A stretch of DNA of 64,000 bases, taken from NCBI GenBank assembly GCA_965234405.1, contig OZ248346.1; one strand, given 5' to 3'. The DNA comes from Planktophila turicensis. GTDB taxonomy: Bacteria; Actinomycetota; Actinomycetes; Nanopelagicales; Nanopelagicaceae. Numbering within the stretch: position 1 is the first letter of the stretch; every line of letters starts with the position of its first letter. A model generated the notes under the pieces. The model was not told the DNA's origin and made no database searches. It saw nothing but the letters and a program-made list of their open reading frames with translations. This document shows, one piece after another, positions 54,562 to 63,405 of the stretch. The position numbers and the translations under genes are program-made.

Positions 54562-57411
54562 TTGAGTAATTATCAGGACTTCGAAGATCGGCATATTGGT
54601 CCATCTGCATCTGATGAATCAGAGATGCTCGGGGTACTTGGCTATTCAGATATTAAGAAGTTCATCGCCGATGTAGTTCCTGAAAATATTCATATCGAAA
54701 AGCAACTTAGAGATGTACTCGATGGTGCAAAGAGTGAAGTTGAAGTTATCGCTGAGCTTCGCGAGATAGCTTCGCAGAATGAAGTATTCACGTCGCTGAT
54801 CGGTGGGGGCTATTACGGAACCATCACTCCACCTGTTATCAAAAGAAATGTTTTAGAAAATCCTGCTTGGTACACCGCCTACACCCCTTATCAACCTGAA
54901 ATTTCTCAGGGTCGCCTCGAAGCACTCTTCGCTTTCCAAACAGTAATTTGCGATATGACAGCACTCGCTCTATCGAATGCTTCGATGCTTGATGAAGGTA
55001 CAGCAGCAGCTGAAGCTATGACGCTCGCTCGTCGTAGTTCAAAGGCATCTGATGATGCTGTGTTTCTCATCGAAGAACACGTTCACCCACAGACAAAGGC
55101 AGTCGTCGCCACTCGCGCAAAGCCGCTAGGAATCACCGTGGTTGAAGTTGATTCTGGACATGTTGCCCGCGATGGTTATGACGGAGAATTTTTCGGTCTG
55201 CTCCTTCAATATCCAGATACAACCGGTGAAGTCTGTGATTATGCGAAGGTAACTGAATTCGCACATTCAAAGGGCGCACTTGTTATTGCCGCAACAGATC
55301 TTTTAGCGCTTACTCTTCTGAAGGCGCCAGGGGAGTGGGGCGCTGATATCGCCGTTGGTTCAGCTCAACGCTTCGGAATTCCCATGGGATTCGGTGGACC
55401 ACATGCAGGTTTCATGGCGGTACGTACAGGGCTCGAGCGTTCTCTTCCGGGACGTCTAGTGGGACAGAGCGTTGATGCCCACGGTAATCCAGCATTTCGT
55501 TTAGCTCTGCAAACTCGCGAGCAACATATTCGTCGCGATAAGGCCACGAGCAATATCTGTACTGCGCAAGTGTTGTTGGCAAATATGAGCGCCTTCTATG
55601 CGATGTGGCATGGACCAAAGGGTCTGCAACAGATCGCGATGCGTATTCATGGATTCGCTTCGCGCCTACAGAAAGCGTCATCATCGCGCAATGGAATCGT
55701 TTTCGACACTGTCACAGTTGATGTGAAGAACGCTGATGCGATTCACACCTTGGCAAAGGCTAAGCGCATTAACTTCGGCCGAGTATCCGATACAGAAATT
55801 CGTATTTCTTTCGATGAAACTACGACGGAGAAAACCTTCGGAGACGTTCTCGAAATTCTTGGACTATCAGATGTTGCAGCTTCTCCGATCGCCGATTCAG
55901 TAGTGCGCTCGAGCAAGTACCTACAGCATCCAGTCTTTAACACTTACTTCTCTGAAACTTCGATGTTGCGTTACTTGCGCACACTCGCTGATCGCGACTT
56001 AGCGCTCGATCGCACGATGATTCCATTGGGTTCTTGCACCATGAAGCTCAATGCAACTACCGAAATGGAAGCGGTGACGTGGCCTGAGTTTGCTTCCCTT
56101 CACCCATTTGCACCTGCCGAACAAACTCGTGGCTCACGATTACTCATCGACCAACTTTCGAAGTGGCTCGTTGAAATTACTGGCTATGACGCAGTTTCAT
56201 TGCAGCCAAATGCAGGAAGCCAAGGCGAGTTTGCAGGTCTGCTTGCCATTCGCAACTATCACGATTCACGCGGTGACCAAGGTCGCAATATCTGCTTGAT
56301 TCCATCAAGTGCACACGGAACAAATGCAGCAAGTGCGGTGATGGCTGGCATGAAAGTGGTCGTTATCGAATGCGATGAAGCCGGCAATGTAAGCGTTGAC
56401 GATCTCAAAGCAAAGATTGCAGAGCATGGTTCAGCACTTGCGGCGCTGATGGTTACTTACCCTTCGACTCACGGGGTATTTGAATCCGCAATCAGTGAAA
56501 TCTGTGGACTTGTGCATGATGCGGGCGGTCAGGTTTATGTTGATGGTGCAAACCTCAACGCACTTGTAGGAACTGCGCAGCCAGGAAAATTTGGCGCAGA
56601 TGTTTCACACCTAAATCTTCACAAGACTTTCTGCATTCCTCATGGTGGTGGGGGACCAGGAGTAGGACCGGTTATCTCTAAGGCGCACTTAGCTCCCTTC
56701 CTTCCGAACCATCCGATGGATGCTCTCGCCGGCCCAGCAACAGGACCAGGACCAATTTCCGCCGCTCCATTTGGTTCAGCAAGCATCCTGCCGATTTCCT
56801 GGGCTTACATTCGTTTGATGGGGGGAGAAGGACTCACTCACGCCACCGAGGTAGCGATTCTCAACGCTAACTACATGGCTCATCGCCTAAAAGATGCGTA
56901 TCCAATTCTTTACACCGGTAATAAGGGTCTTGTAGCCCACGAGTGCATCTTGGATGTCCGTGAAATAACCAAGGTTTCTGGTGTGACCGTTGATGACATT
57001 GCAAAGCGTTTAATGGACTTCGGCTTCCATGCTCCAACCATGTCTTTCCCTGTTGCAGGAACTCTGATGATTGAGCCAACTGAGTCAGAAGATGTCTCTG
57101 AAATGAACCGCTTCATTGATGCAATGATTGCAATCAGAGGCGAGATTCAAGAGATCATCGACGGCAAGATTGCAGTGGAAGAATCCGCTCTTCGCCATGC
57201 ACCCCACACCATTGGAGCTATTGCAGGCACAAACTGGGAGAGAAGCTACCCACGCGAACGTGGAGCCTTCCCAGCGACCCTCACGGGCCTGATTCCAGGT
57301 GAATTGATTGGCGCTAAGGGAAAGTATTGGCCGACTACAGGGCGTATCGATGGAGCGTACGGGGACCGCAATCTGGTCTGCTCATGCCCACCGATAGAGG
57401 CCTTTGCATAG
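54562..57411 (+). CDS. gcvP: Glycine dehydrogenase (decarboxylating), GcvP
   Basis: A 949-residue homodimer-type P protein, decarboxylating glycine with PLP and passing the aminomethyl group to GcvH. Lys688 in NLHKTFCIPHGGGGPG binds PLP. Full-length, with the N-terminal RHIGPS motif and TLLPLGSCTMKLN-type sequence (here MIPLGSCTMKLN). The start is TTG, six bases after AGGGGAG (54549-54555). I see no glycine riboswitch upstream: only 56 bases separate it from merR. Confidence 0.97.
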   Translation: MSNYQDFEDRHIGPSASDESEMLGVLGYSDIKKFIADVVPENIHIEKQLRDVLDGAKSEVEVIAELREIASQNEVFTSLIGGGYYGTITPPVIKRNVLENPAWYTAYTPYQPEISQGRLEALFAFQTVICDMTALALSNASMLDEGTAAAEAMTLARRSSKASDDAVFLIEEHVHPQTKAVVATRAKPLGITVVEVDSGHVARDGYDGEFFGLLLQYPDTTGEVCDYAKVTEFAHSKGALVIAATDLLALTLLKAPGEWGADIAVGSAQRFGIPMGFGGPHAGFMAVRTGLERSLPGRLVGQSVDAHGNPAFRLALQTREQHIRRDKATSNICTAQVLLANMSAFYAMWHGPKGLQQIAMRIHGFASRLQKASSSRNGIVFDTVTVDVKNADAIHTLAKAKRINFGRVSDTEIRISFDETTTEKTFGDVLEILGLSDVAASPIADSVVRSSKYLQHPVFNTYFSETSMLRYLRTLADRDLALDRTMIPLGSCTMKLNATTEMEAVTWPEFASLHPFAPAEQTRGSRLLIDQLSKWLVEITGYDAVSLQPNAGSQGEFAGLLAIRNYHDSRGDQGRNICLIPSSAHGTNAASAVMAGMKVVVIECDEAGNVSVDDLKAKIAEHGSALAALMVTYPSTHGVFESAISEICGLVHDAGGQVYVDGANLNALVGTAQPGKFGADVSHLNLHKTFCIPHGGGGPGVGPVISKAHLAPFLPNHPMDALAGPATGPGPISAAPFGSASILPISWAYIRLMGGEGLTHATEVAILNANYMAHRLKDAYPILYTGNKGLVAHECILDVREITKVSGVTVDDIAKRLMDFGFHAPTMSFPVAGTLMIEPTESEDVSEMNRFIDAMIAIRGEIQEIIDGKIAVEESALRHAPHTIGAIAGTNWERSYPRERGAFPATLTGLIPGELIGAKGKYWPTTGRIDGAYGDRNLVCSCPPIEAFA

Positions 57412-57422
57412 CCTGATTCTTC

Positions 57423-58166
57423 TTACTTTACATAATGTAACTTATCGGCGTTAGGCCGTAAGCGTCTAGCAAAGCCCCACAGAGTTGTCTGCCACAGAGC
57501 TTCAATGACGATCGCTCGGCTCATCTTGGAAACGCCATTAATGCGTTCTACGAAGGTAATTGGAACTTCGACCATTTCAGCGCCAGCTAATTCAGATGCC
57601 ATCGCCATTTCGATCTGAAAACAATAACCGGTTGCAGTCATATCTTTAAGATTTAACTTGTTGAGTAAAGCTGCACTGTAGACACGGAATCCTCCAGTTA
57701 AATCATTTAAAGGAATGCCCAGTGCAATACGTGCATATTTGGTGCCAGATTTAGATAGTAATTGTCTACTTTTCGGCCAATTAACAACCGATCCGCCAGC
57801 CATCCAACGCGTACCTAAAGTGATTGAAACCAGTGAATCGGTTGCATCAAGCATTGCCGGTAGATCCTCAACTCGATGCGATCCATCAGCATCCATAGTG
57901 ACAATCCTTGAATACTTGTTCATGGACAAAACATGATCGAAACCAGCACGATATGCAGCGCCTAGCCCAGCCTTACCTGGACGCCTGAGAACACTCACCC
58001 AGGAAAAATTCATCGAGTCGACAATGTCCGCGGTCTTATCAGGAGAATTGTCGTCAAGAACGACAACATCGAAATCGCGTACATTATGTAAAGTCGATAA
58101 TTGGTTGAGAAGTTCAACAATCGCAATTGACTCGTTGTAAGTCGGAATCAAGATAACCGGCTTCAT
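57423..58166 (-). CDS. Polyprenol-phosphate mannosyltransferase-like GT2 (Dpm1 type)
   Basis: A 247-residue GT2 glycosyltransferase like the catalytic domain of Dpm1/Ppm1, which makes polyprenyl-phosphate-mannose for lipoglycans and protein mannosylation. PTYNES, VLDDNSPDKTADI, GLGAAYRAGF, MDADGSH and LTGGFRVYS are conserved. No membrane segment. Sugar specificity is inferred. GGGGAG precedes the ATG; convergent with gcvP, 11 bases apart. Confidence 0.88.
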   Translation of the reverse strand: MKPVILIPTYNESIAIVELLNQLSTLHNVRDFDVVVLDDNSPDKTADIVDSMNFSWVSVLRRPGKAGLGAAYRAGFDHVLSMNKYSRIVTMDADGSHRVEDLPAMLDATDSLVSITLGTRWMAGGSVVNWPKSRQLLSKSGTKYARIALGIPLNDLTGGFRVYSAALLNKLNLKDMTATGYCFQIEMAMASELAGAEMVEVPITFVERINGVSKMSRAIVIEALWQTTLWGFARRLRPNADKLHYVK

Positions 58167-58177
58167 ATTTACTCCCC

Positions 58178-59080
58178 TTACCAGCCTAACGCTGATATTA
58201 ATCTATCAACGCTGGCACCAAGGCCGTACTCATCCTTCATCTGATAAATCGTCGACAAATCATCGGGTTTCTTTGGCATCGAGATATCCATCTTCGGAAT
58301 TGCAACATCTTTTGCACAATGCACCAAGGTTGGTGCGATCTTTAAGTAGTCAGCGCCATCAATAATCTTTTTCGCTAGAGATTTCGTGAGAGCTTCATGT
58401 TCAGCTTTAGCGCCGGCGAGTGCCTCATCCACCGTTGAGAAGTGGTTGGCGATGAGGGCAGCCCCCTTCTCTCCGATTCCGCGAACACCAGGTAATCCAT
58501 CGGATGGATCTCCACGGAACATGGCAAAGAGTGCGTACCTATCCCCTGGTATTCCATATTTTTCCGCAACCCATTTGCTATCAACTAAATCATGTTGAGA
58601 AATTCCGCGTGCCAGATAAACAATCTTTACATCGCGCTTATCGTCAACCATCTGGAAGAGGTCCCTATCCCCTGTCACAACACGGATTGGCCCTTTCTCT
58701 TTAACGGCGAAGGTGGCCATGACATCGTCAGCCTCGTAATCATCAACACCAAGCATTGGTATACCGAATGCATCGAGAAGATCGAGAAGAACTGGAATCT
58801 GAGGTGTCAGTGTTTCTGGCTCTTCCTCTTCATCGCTCTCATCCTCAAGACGATTAGCTTTGTAATCCGGGAATAGATCTACGCGCCACGATGGACGCCA
58901 ATCGCCTTCAATGCAGGCAACGATGCGATCTGGTGAGTACATACCGATGAGACGAGCAGTCATATCAAGATAACCGCGGATCGCATTGACCGGCATACCT
59001 GAAGGTGAGAGCAAGGTGTCAGGCATTCCGTAATAAGCGCGATACCAAAGTGAGGCGCTATCTAAGAGCATCAGTGTCAT
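58178..59080 (-). CDS. Stand-alone 5'-3' exonuclease (PolI N-terminal type)
   Basis: A 300-residue 5'-3' exonuclease/flap endonuclease homologous to the N-terminal domain of DNA polymerase I. Metal-binding acidic motifs LLLD-like (MLLDSAS), VDDYEADD and VTGDRDLFQM, and the helix-hairpin-helix GLPGVRGIGEKGAA are present. Insertion with many Glu/Asp at about 80-95. It overlaps the helY stop by four bases (ATGA). Mycobacteria also carry such a gene near helY. Confidence 0.91.
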   Translation of the reverse strand: MTLMLLDSASLWYRAYYGMPDTLLSPSGMPVNAIRGYLDMTARLIGMYSPDRIVACIEGDWRPSWRVDLFPDYKANRLEDESDEEEEPETLTPQIPVLLDLLDAFGIPMLGVDDYEADDVMATFAVKEKGPIRVVTGDRDLFQMVDDKRDVKIVYLARGISQHDLVDSKWVAEKYGIPGDRYALFAMFRGDPSDGLPGVRGIGEKGAALIANHFSTVDEALAGAKAEHEALTKSLAKKIIDGADYLKIAPTLVHCAKDVAIPKMDISMPKKPDDLSTIYQMKDEYGLGASVDRLISALGW

Positions 59081-61452
59081 AGATCGCCCAACATATATGA
59101 AATGACGCCTCTATCCAAGCGTTTGATTCCTTCACGGCAGGCAGGTCGAAGTTCTTCCGCAGCTCCGCCAATTTGAGTAAGCAAGTCGATGAGTTGTTTG
59201 ATGCTTCGCACAAAGTCACCAACTGTCATATCAGTTCCCTTGAGAATACTACTGAGCGAGTGCCCATTGGCCCATCGGAATGATGCGTAACAGAATCCAA
59301 AATCAGGTTCACGTTGTGTCTTCACATCGAACTCATTTTCAATTGCTTCTAGTTCGATCCATATCTTCGACACTGCAACGAGAGCATTTGCAACGTTGTC
59401 ATTTGGCATCTTCGGCGCATATGGTTCAGAGCTTCGGCCCTGATAAATCATCGCTGATGCAACCGATAACAACTCGGGCGGGGTAAGAGAATCAAATACT
59501 CCGCGTCGAATAGATTCGGTAAGTAATAAATCAGATTCTGCAAATATTTTCGCAAGAATCTTGCCTTGTTCTAGCGGCTTCTCCCCTTCGATATAACCAA
59601 GGTGGGTCAATACATCGCAGATACGATCGAAGGTCTTAGCAATTACGTGGGTACGGTTTTCAACTCGTGCACGCAAACCCTCAGATTCACGATTTAAACG
59701 ATCAGCCTTCTCCGCAAAACGAGCGTGGGTTTCCCGATCATTGCAAGAGTGACATGAATGCTGGCGCAGTGAACGACGCATTCCATCAAGTTCATTCTCT
59801 AATTTCACGCGCTGGCGTTGGTCGATACTGCGTCGACCATCACGCTTACTCAATAGACGCTCTAGATCCTTAATATCAATTCGAATTCTGGAGTACTCTG
59901 AAAAGTCTCCCAAGTGACACTGTGCAGAATCCGTTAGCTCTGCGGCTGCAGAATTATTCTTCTTAATTTGGCGAACTAAACCGACAACAGCGCGGTCCGC
60001 TTGGAACTGAGCAAAGGAAGACTCGAGACTTCCGTGGGCACGCTCTCGACCGAACCGCGCAATAAGATTGATAGACATGTTGTATGTCGGAGTGAACGAT
60101 GAACGAAGAGGATAGGTACGAGTTGATGCGAGTCCTGCCGCAGTTGCTGAATCAACAGTTGGAGACCACTGGACTACAGCATTACCCTCGATATCGATAC
60201 CGCGACGACCAGCTCGCCCTGTTAGTTGGGTGTACTCCCCTGGCGTGATCGAAACGTGAGCTTCACCGTTCCACTTGGTGAGTTTTTCAAGCACAACAGT
60301 TCGTGCCGGCATATTGATTCCGAGTGCAAGGGTTTCGGTTGCGAATACCGCCTTCACTAAACCGCGCTTAAAGAGATCTTCAACCGCACCCTTAAAGCTT
60401 GGCAGTAAACCGGCATGGTGGGCTGCGATTCCGCGCTCGAGCGCAATCAGCCAGTCACGATACCCAAGTACTTCGAGATCTTCTTCGGCAAGGTTCTGCG
60501 TATATCTTGCCGCGGTTTCAGCGATTTCCAGACGTTCTTCAGTATTGGTCAACTTAATTCCAGCTGCTAAACATTGTTTGACTGCAGCATCGCACCCAGC
60601 GCGAGAAAAGATAAAGGTGATTGCTGGAAGCAAGTTCTCACGTTGCAACTTTTCGATGATGTCAGGTCGCGTCAATCTGCTATCGCCATCACCGAAGCGC
60701 TCACGTCGATGGCGTGGAGTTCGTACTTGTCGAAGCGCTTCACGCTCGAGTCCCAATATCTCTGGATTAATCCGCCCTTGCTCGCGGAATAGATCCACGA
60801 GGCGATCACCGATAAGAACGTGCTGATACAGAGGAATTGGGCGGATCTCGGAGACGATGACTTCGGTTGATCCCCGTACTTCACCGAGCCAGTCACCAAA
60901 TTCTTCAGCATTGGAAACGGTTGCAGAGAGTGAAATTACCTGAACACTCTCCATCAAGTGGATGAGAACTTCTTCCCATACTGCACCACGTGATTTATCT
61001 GCCAAGTAATGGACCTCATCCATGACTACAGAGCCAAGATTCTTCAACGTGGTTGAATTTGCGTACAACATATTACGAAGCACTTCGGTAGTCATCACCA
61101 AAACATCTGCTTCGGAATTGATGTTGGTATCGCCCGTAAGAAGACCTACGCGATCCTCGCCAAAGCGCTCGACAAATTCCTGAAATTTCTGGTTAGAGAG
61201 AGCCTTAATTGGTGTTGTATAGAAACATTTCTTACCTTGAGCGAGTGCGCTAAATGCTGCAAACTCACCGACAACGGTCTTGCCAGCTCCAGTAGGTGCA
61301 GCGACGAGAACACCCTTGCCATCTTCAACTGCTTGACAGGCCTTGATTTGAAACTCGTCGAAGCCGAAATCGAACTGCTCGATAAATGCAATTGTGAGTG
61401 GGTGCTTTCCACGTTGTTTGGCAGCGGCGTAACGTTCTGCAGGAGTCGTCAT
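59077..61452 (-). CDS. helY: DEAD/DEAH-box helicase HelY (Mtr4/Ski2-like)
   Basis: A 791-residue Ski2-like RNA helicase. Walker A APTGAGKTVVGEF, DEVHYL (DEVH box), SATVSN, and helicase C motifs including QLTGRAGRRGID; the C-terminal DSHCT-type domain follows, with CHSCN around residue 572. It may unwind structured RNA in decay; its substrates in actinobacteria are unknown. I choose ATG 61452 (MTTPAERYAAAKQRG), overlapping the kinase stop by four bases, not the upstream frame at 61485. Confidence 0.93.
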   Translation of the reverse strand: MTTPAERYAAAKQRGKHPLTIAFIEQFDFGFDEFQIKACQAVEDGKGVLVAAPTGAGKTVVGEFAAFSALAQGKKCFYTTPIKALSNQKFQEFVERFGEDRVGLLTGDTNINSEADVLVMTTEVLRNMLYANSTTLKNLGSVVMDEVHYLADKSRGAVWEEVLIHLMESVQVISLSATVSNAEEFGDWLGEVRGSTEVIVSEIRPIPLYQHVLIGDRLVDLFREQGRINPEILGLEREALRQVRTPRHRRERFGDGDSRLTRPDIIEKLQRENLLPAITFIFSRAGCDAAVKQCLAAGIKLTNTEERLEIAETAARYTQNLAEEDLEVLGYRDWLIALERGIAAHHAGLLPSFKGAVEDLFKRGLVKAVFATETLALGINMPARTVVLEKLTKWNGEAHVSITPGEYTQLTGRAGRRGIDIEGNAVVQWSPTVDSATAAGLASTRTYPLRSSFTPTYNMSINLIARFGRERAHGSLESSFAQFQADRAVVGLVRQIKKNNSAAAELTDSAQCHLGDFSEYSRIRIDIKDLERLLSKRDGRRSIDQRQRVKLENELDGMRRSLRQHSCHSCNDRETHARFAEKADRLNRESEGLRARVENRTHVIAKTFDRICDVLTHLGYIEGEKPLEQGKILAKIFAESDLLLTESIRRGVFDSLTPPELLSVASAMIYQGRSSEPYAPKMPNDNVANALVAVSKIWIELEAIENEFDVKTQREPDFGFCYASFRWANGHSLSSILKGTDMTVGDFVRSIKQLIDLLTQIGGAAEELRPACREGIKRLDRGVISYMLGDL

Positions 61453-62315
61453 AGCGCCCACGTAAGTCCAGCATTGCTCACGCATTCAGCTGAAATTGGT
61501 GCTGCACCGATTCTCTCGCCGTCAGCATAAGCAATCGCATTAGCTACAAGTTTGACTCGCTTTGATCTATAGATCTTCACCTTTGGATGTGTGATGTGAG
61601 AACCGGAATAGACCTTTGGAAATACCTTGAGGAACTCAACCTTTGAGACCGGTTCTAAAACCATCACATCAAAGAGCCCGTCGTGAAGTTGCGCTTGCGG
61701 ACATACATACATTCCACCGCCGTAAGAACGGCCATTACCAATGGCGATGAGCATCGCCTCAGTCGTAATCGAGTGCGTATCCAGAGTGATCTCGTAAGAT
61801 AGCGGTTTAAACTTCGGAAGTTCTAGAGCGATTGCTACGTTGTATCTCTGCGGTCCCTTTGGCCAAGCCAGTTCATTGGCTCGCTCATTTACAACTGAAT
61901 CGAACCCTGTTGAAAGAATCGCAGCAAACCATTCGCCATCAACATTTCCAAGATCAATGGGTTTAGCTGGTATCGAGGTGACTCGATCAAGATATGAATC
62001 AACGTCATCAAGTGACCAACCAAGAGTGCGAACGATGTCATTACCTGTCCCCGCTGGCATTACCGCGAAGGGAATATGTCGCGGAACAGCTATCTGGAGA
62101 ACTAGATGAGCCAATCCATCTCCCCCGACACTAACTATGCCTTCGCAGGTATGAGAATCTAGAAAAGCCTCCAGATGAGATCTTAAATCTGCAGCGCTAT
62201 GTCCTGAGAAAACCTGGTAATCAAAGCTGCGTTCTGAGAAGTAACGTACAACCGATTGGCCAACAGTGATTCCTTTGCCATGGCCAGAGGTTGGATTGAT
62301 CGCTATCGCCCACAT
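61449..62315 (-). CDS. Diacylglycerol kinase-like lipid kinase
   Basis: A 288-residue protein of the DAGK catalytic family (NAD kinase-like fold). INPTSGHGKG at the N terminus, SVGGDGLAHLVLQ and PAGTGNDIVRTLG are the ATP-binding motifs, and YADGERIG lies near the end. It may phosphorylate diacylglycerol or another lipid in membrane turnover. It sits between tatC and helY, where mycobacteria have no such gene as far as I recall. Start ATG with a TAGAGT box six bases before it. Confidence 0.88.
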   Translation of the reverse strand: MWAIAINPTSGHGKGITVGQSVVRYFSERSFDYQVFSGHSAADLRSHLEAFLDSHTCEGIVSVGGDGLAHLVLQIAVPRHIPFAVMPAGTGNDIVRTLGWSLDDVDSYLDRVTSIPAKPIDLGNVDGEWFAAILSTGFDSVVNERANELAWPKGPQRYNVAIALELPKFKPLSYEITLDTHSITTEAMLIAIGNGRSYGGGMYVCPQAQLHDGLFDVMVLEPVSKVEFLKVFPKVYSGSHITHPKVKIYRSKRVKLVANAIAYADGERIGAAPISAECVSNAGLTWAL

Positions 62316-62327
62316 GGGTCGACTCTA
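62316..62327 (-). promoter_or_regulatory. Leaderless promoter -10 before the lipid kinase
   Basis: On the minus strand TAGAGT (plus 62322-62327) precedes the ATG by exactly six bases, within the 16-base gap after tatC. The kinase-helY-exonuclease genes could thus be expressed separately from tatAC. Confidence 0.45.
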
Positions 62328-62331
62328 TCGG

Positions 62332-63147
62332 CTATTCGGTAATTGAGGTCGGTGCTTCAATTCTGGTGCTGCCGGTTTCCAAACTTTCGATTTTTCTATC
62401 TCGCTTCCTATCGACAAGGAGAGCGATACCACCTGCCATGAAGTAGAAGAGAATCAAAGGTGCCGACAACAAAACCATACTCATTGGATCAGCTGTTGGT
62501 GAGAGAGCGGCGACGGCGAAGAAGATTGCGAACACCCACGCCCGCCATGGCCTGAGGATAGTTCGCCCTCTCAAGAAACCGATTAAGTTAAATGTAAGTA
62601 GGAATATGGGAAGTTCGAAAGCGAGACCAACAAACAAGATTATTCTCAGTACGAAATCTAAGTAATCATCAAAGCGAACCAAATTGCTCACCGCTCCTGG
62701 TGTGAAACCTAGGAGCGCCTTTATGGCAACCGGAAGAATCAGATAGCCAAGGGTTGCACCCATCATAAAGAATGGCGTTGCTGCCGTGACAAAGAGAACG
62801 CTATTGCGCTTCTCTTTTCTGTGAAGTGCGGGAGCTATAAAAGCCCAAAGTTGGAAGAGCCAAATAGGAGCAGAGACTATGACGGCGGTCATCAACGCCA
62901 CCTTTATCTGCAGATCTAGTGGACCTAAGACGCCACTGATATAGAGAGCTCCGCAACTTGCAGCTCCTGATGCTTGAGCCTCGCGCAAATCGCAGACAGG
63001 TTTAGCCAAGGTGACGAGGATTGAATTGTAGAAATACCATCCCCCACCAAATGCCACAGCAACTGCAAGTGCCGAAGTAAGAACTCGTTTCCGGAGTTCT
63101 CGTAAGTGGTCGATGAGCGGCATCTGTCCTTTTGGTGAAGATGCCAT
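62332..63147 (-). CDS. tatC: Twin-arginine translocase subunit TatC
   Basis: A 271-residue TatC with six predicted membrane helices, the receptor for twin-arginine signal peptides. PLIDHLRELRKRVL at the N terminus and the FELPIFLL and LSPTADPMSM motifs are typical. I start at ATG 63147, four bases after the tatA stop and preceded by AGAGAAG; a TTG start at 63180 would overlap tatA and add a lysine-rich leader. Confidence 0.95.
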   Translation of the reverse strand: MASSPKGQMPLIDHLRELRKRVLTSALAVAVAFGGGWYFYNSILVTLAKPVCDLREAQASGAASCGALYISGVLGPLDLQIKVALMTAVIVSAPIWLFQLWAFIAPALHRKEKRNSVLFVTAATPFFMMGATLGYLILPVAIKALLGFTPGAVSNLVRFDDYLDFVLRIILFVGLAFELPIFLLTFNLIGFLRGRTILRPWRAWVFAIFFAVAALSPTADPMSMVLLSAPLILFYFMAGGIALLVDRKRDRKIESLETGSTRIEAPTSITE

Positions 63148-63151
63148 GGGA

Positions 63152-63334
63152 TTACTTCTCTTTTTTGCCGTCTTCTTCAATAACTGAATCGTCGGCCTTC
63201 ATCTCTTTCATTTCACTCTTGAAGATTCGCATTGAGCGGCCGAGAGAACGGGCTGAATCAGGGAGACGCTTCGCGCCGAAAAGGACCAGAACAACAATAA
63301 GCAGAATGACGATTTCTCTTGGGCCTAAATTCAT
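63152..63334 (-). CDS. tatA: Twin-arginine translocase subunit TatA
   Basis: A 60-residue TatA: one N-terminal membrane helix (about 7-20, EIVILLIVVLVLFGAKRLPD), then an amphipathic helix and a charged tail. It forms the pore-like oligomer of the Tat system. AAGGAG precedes the ATG. tatC follows at once, and the WYL-domain gene precedes it, as in the actinobacterial paf-tat cluster. No tatB is seen here. Confidence 0.95.
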   Translation of the reverse strand: MNLGPREIVILLIVVLVLFGAKRLPDSARSLGRSMRIFKSEMKEMKADDSVIEEDGKKEK

Positions 63335-63405
63335 AGTGCGAACTCCTTAACGTGAGATTTGACCATAGATTACACCAGGTATCTTTGAATGGGTAGGCGA
63401 GGAAT

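Noticed and set aside
61453..61485. Upstream start of helY
   Set aside because: Extra residues overlap the lipid kinase; ATG 61452 has the typical four-base ATGA coupling and a family-like N terminus.
63148..63180. TTG start of tatC within tatA
   Set aside because: ATG 63147 with AGAGAAG upstream fits better; the extension is only out-of-frame tatA sequence.
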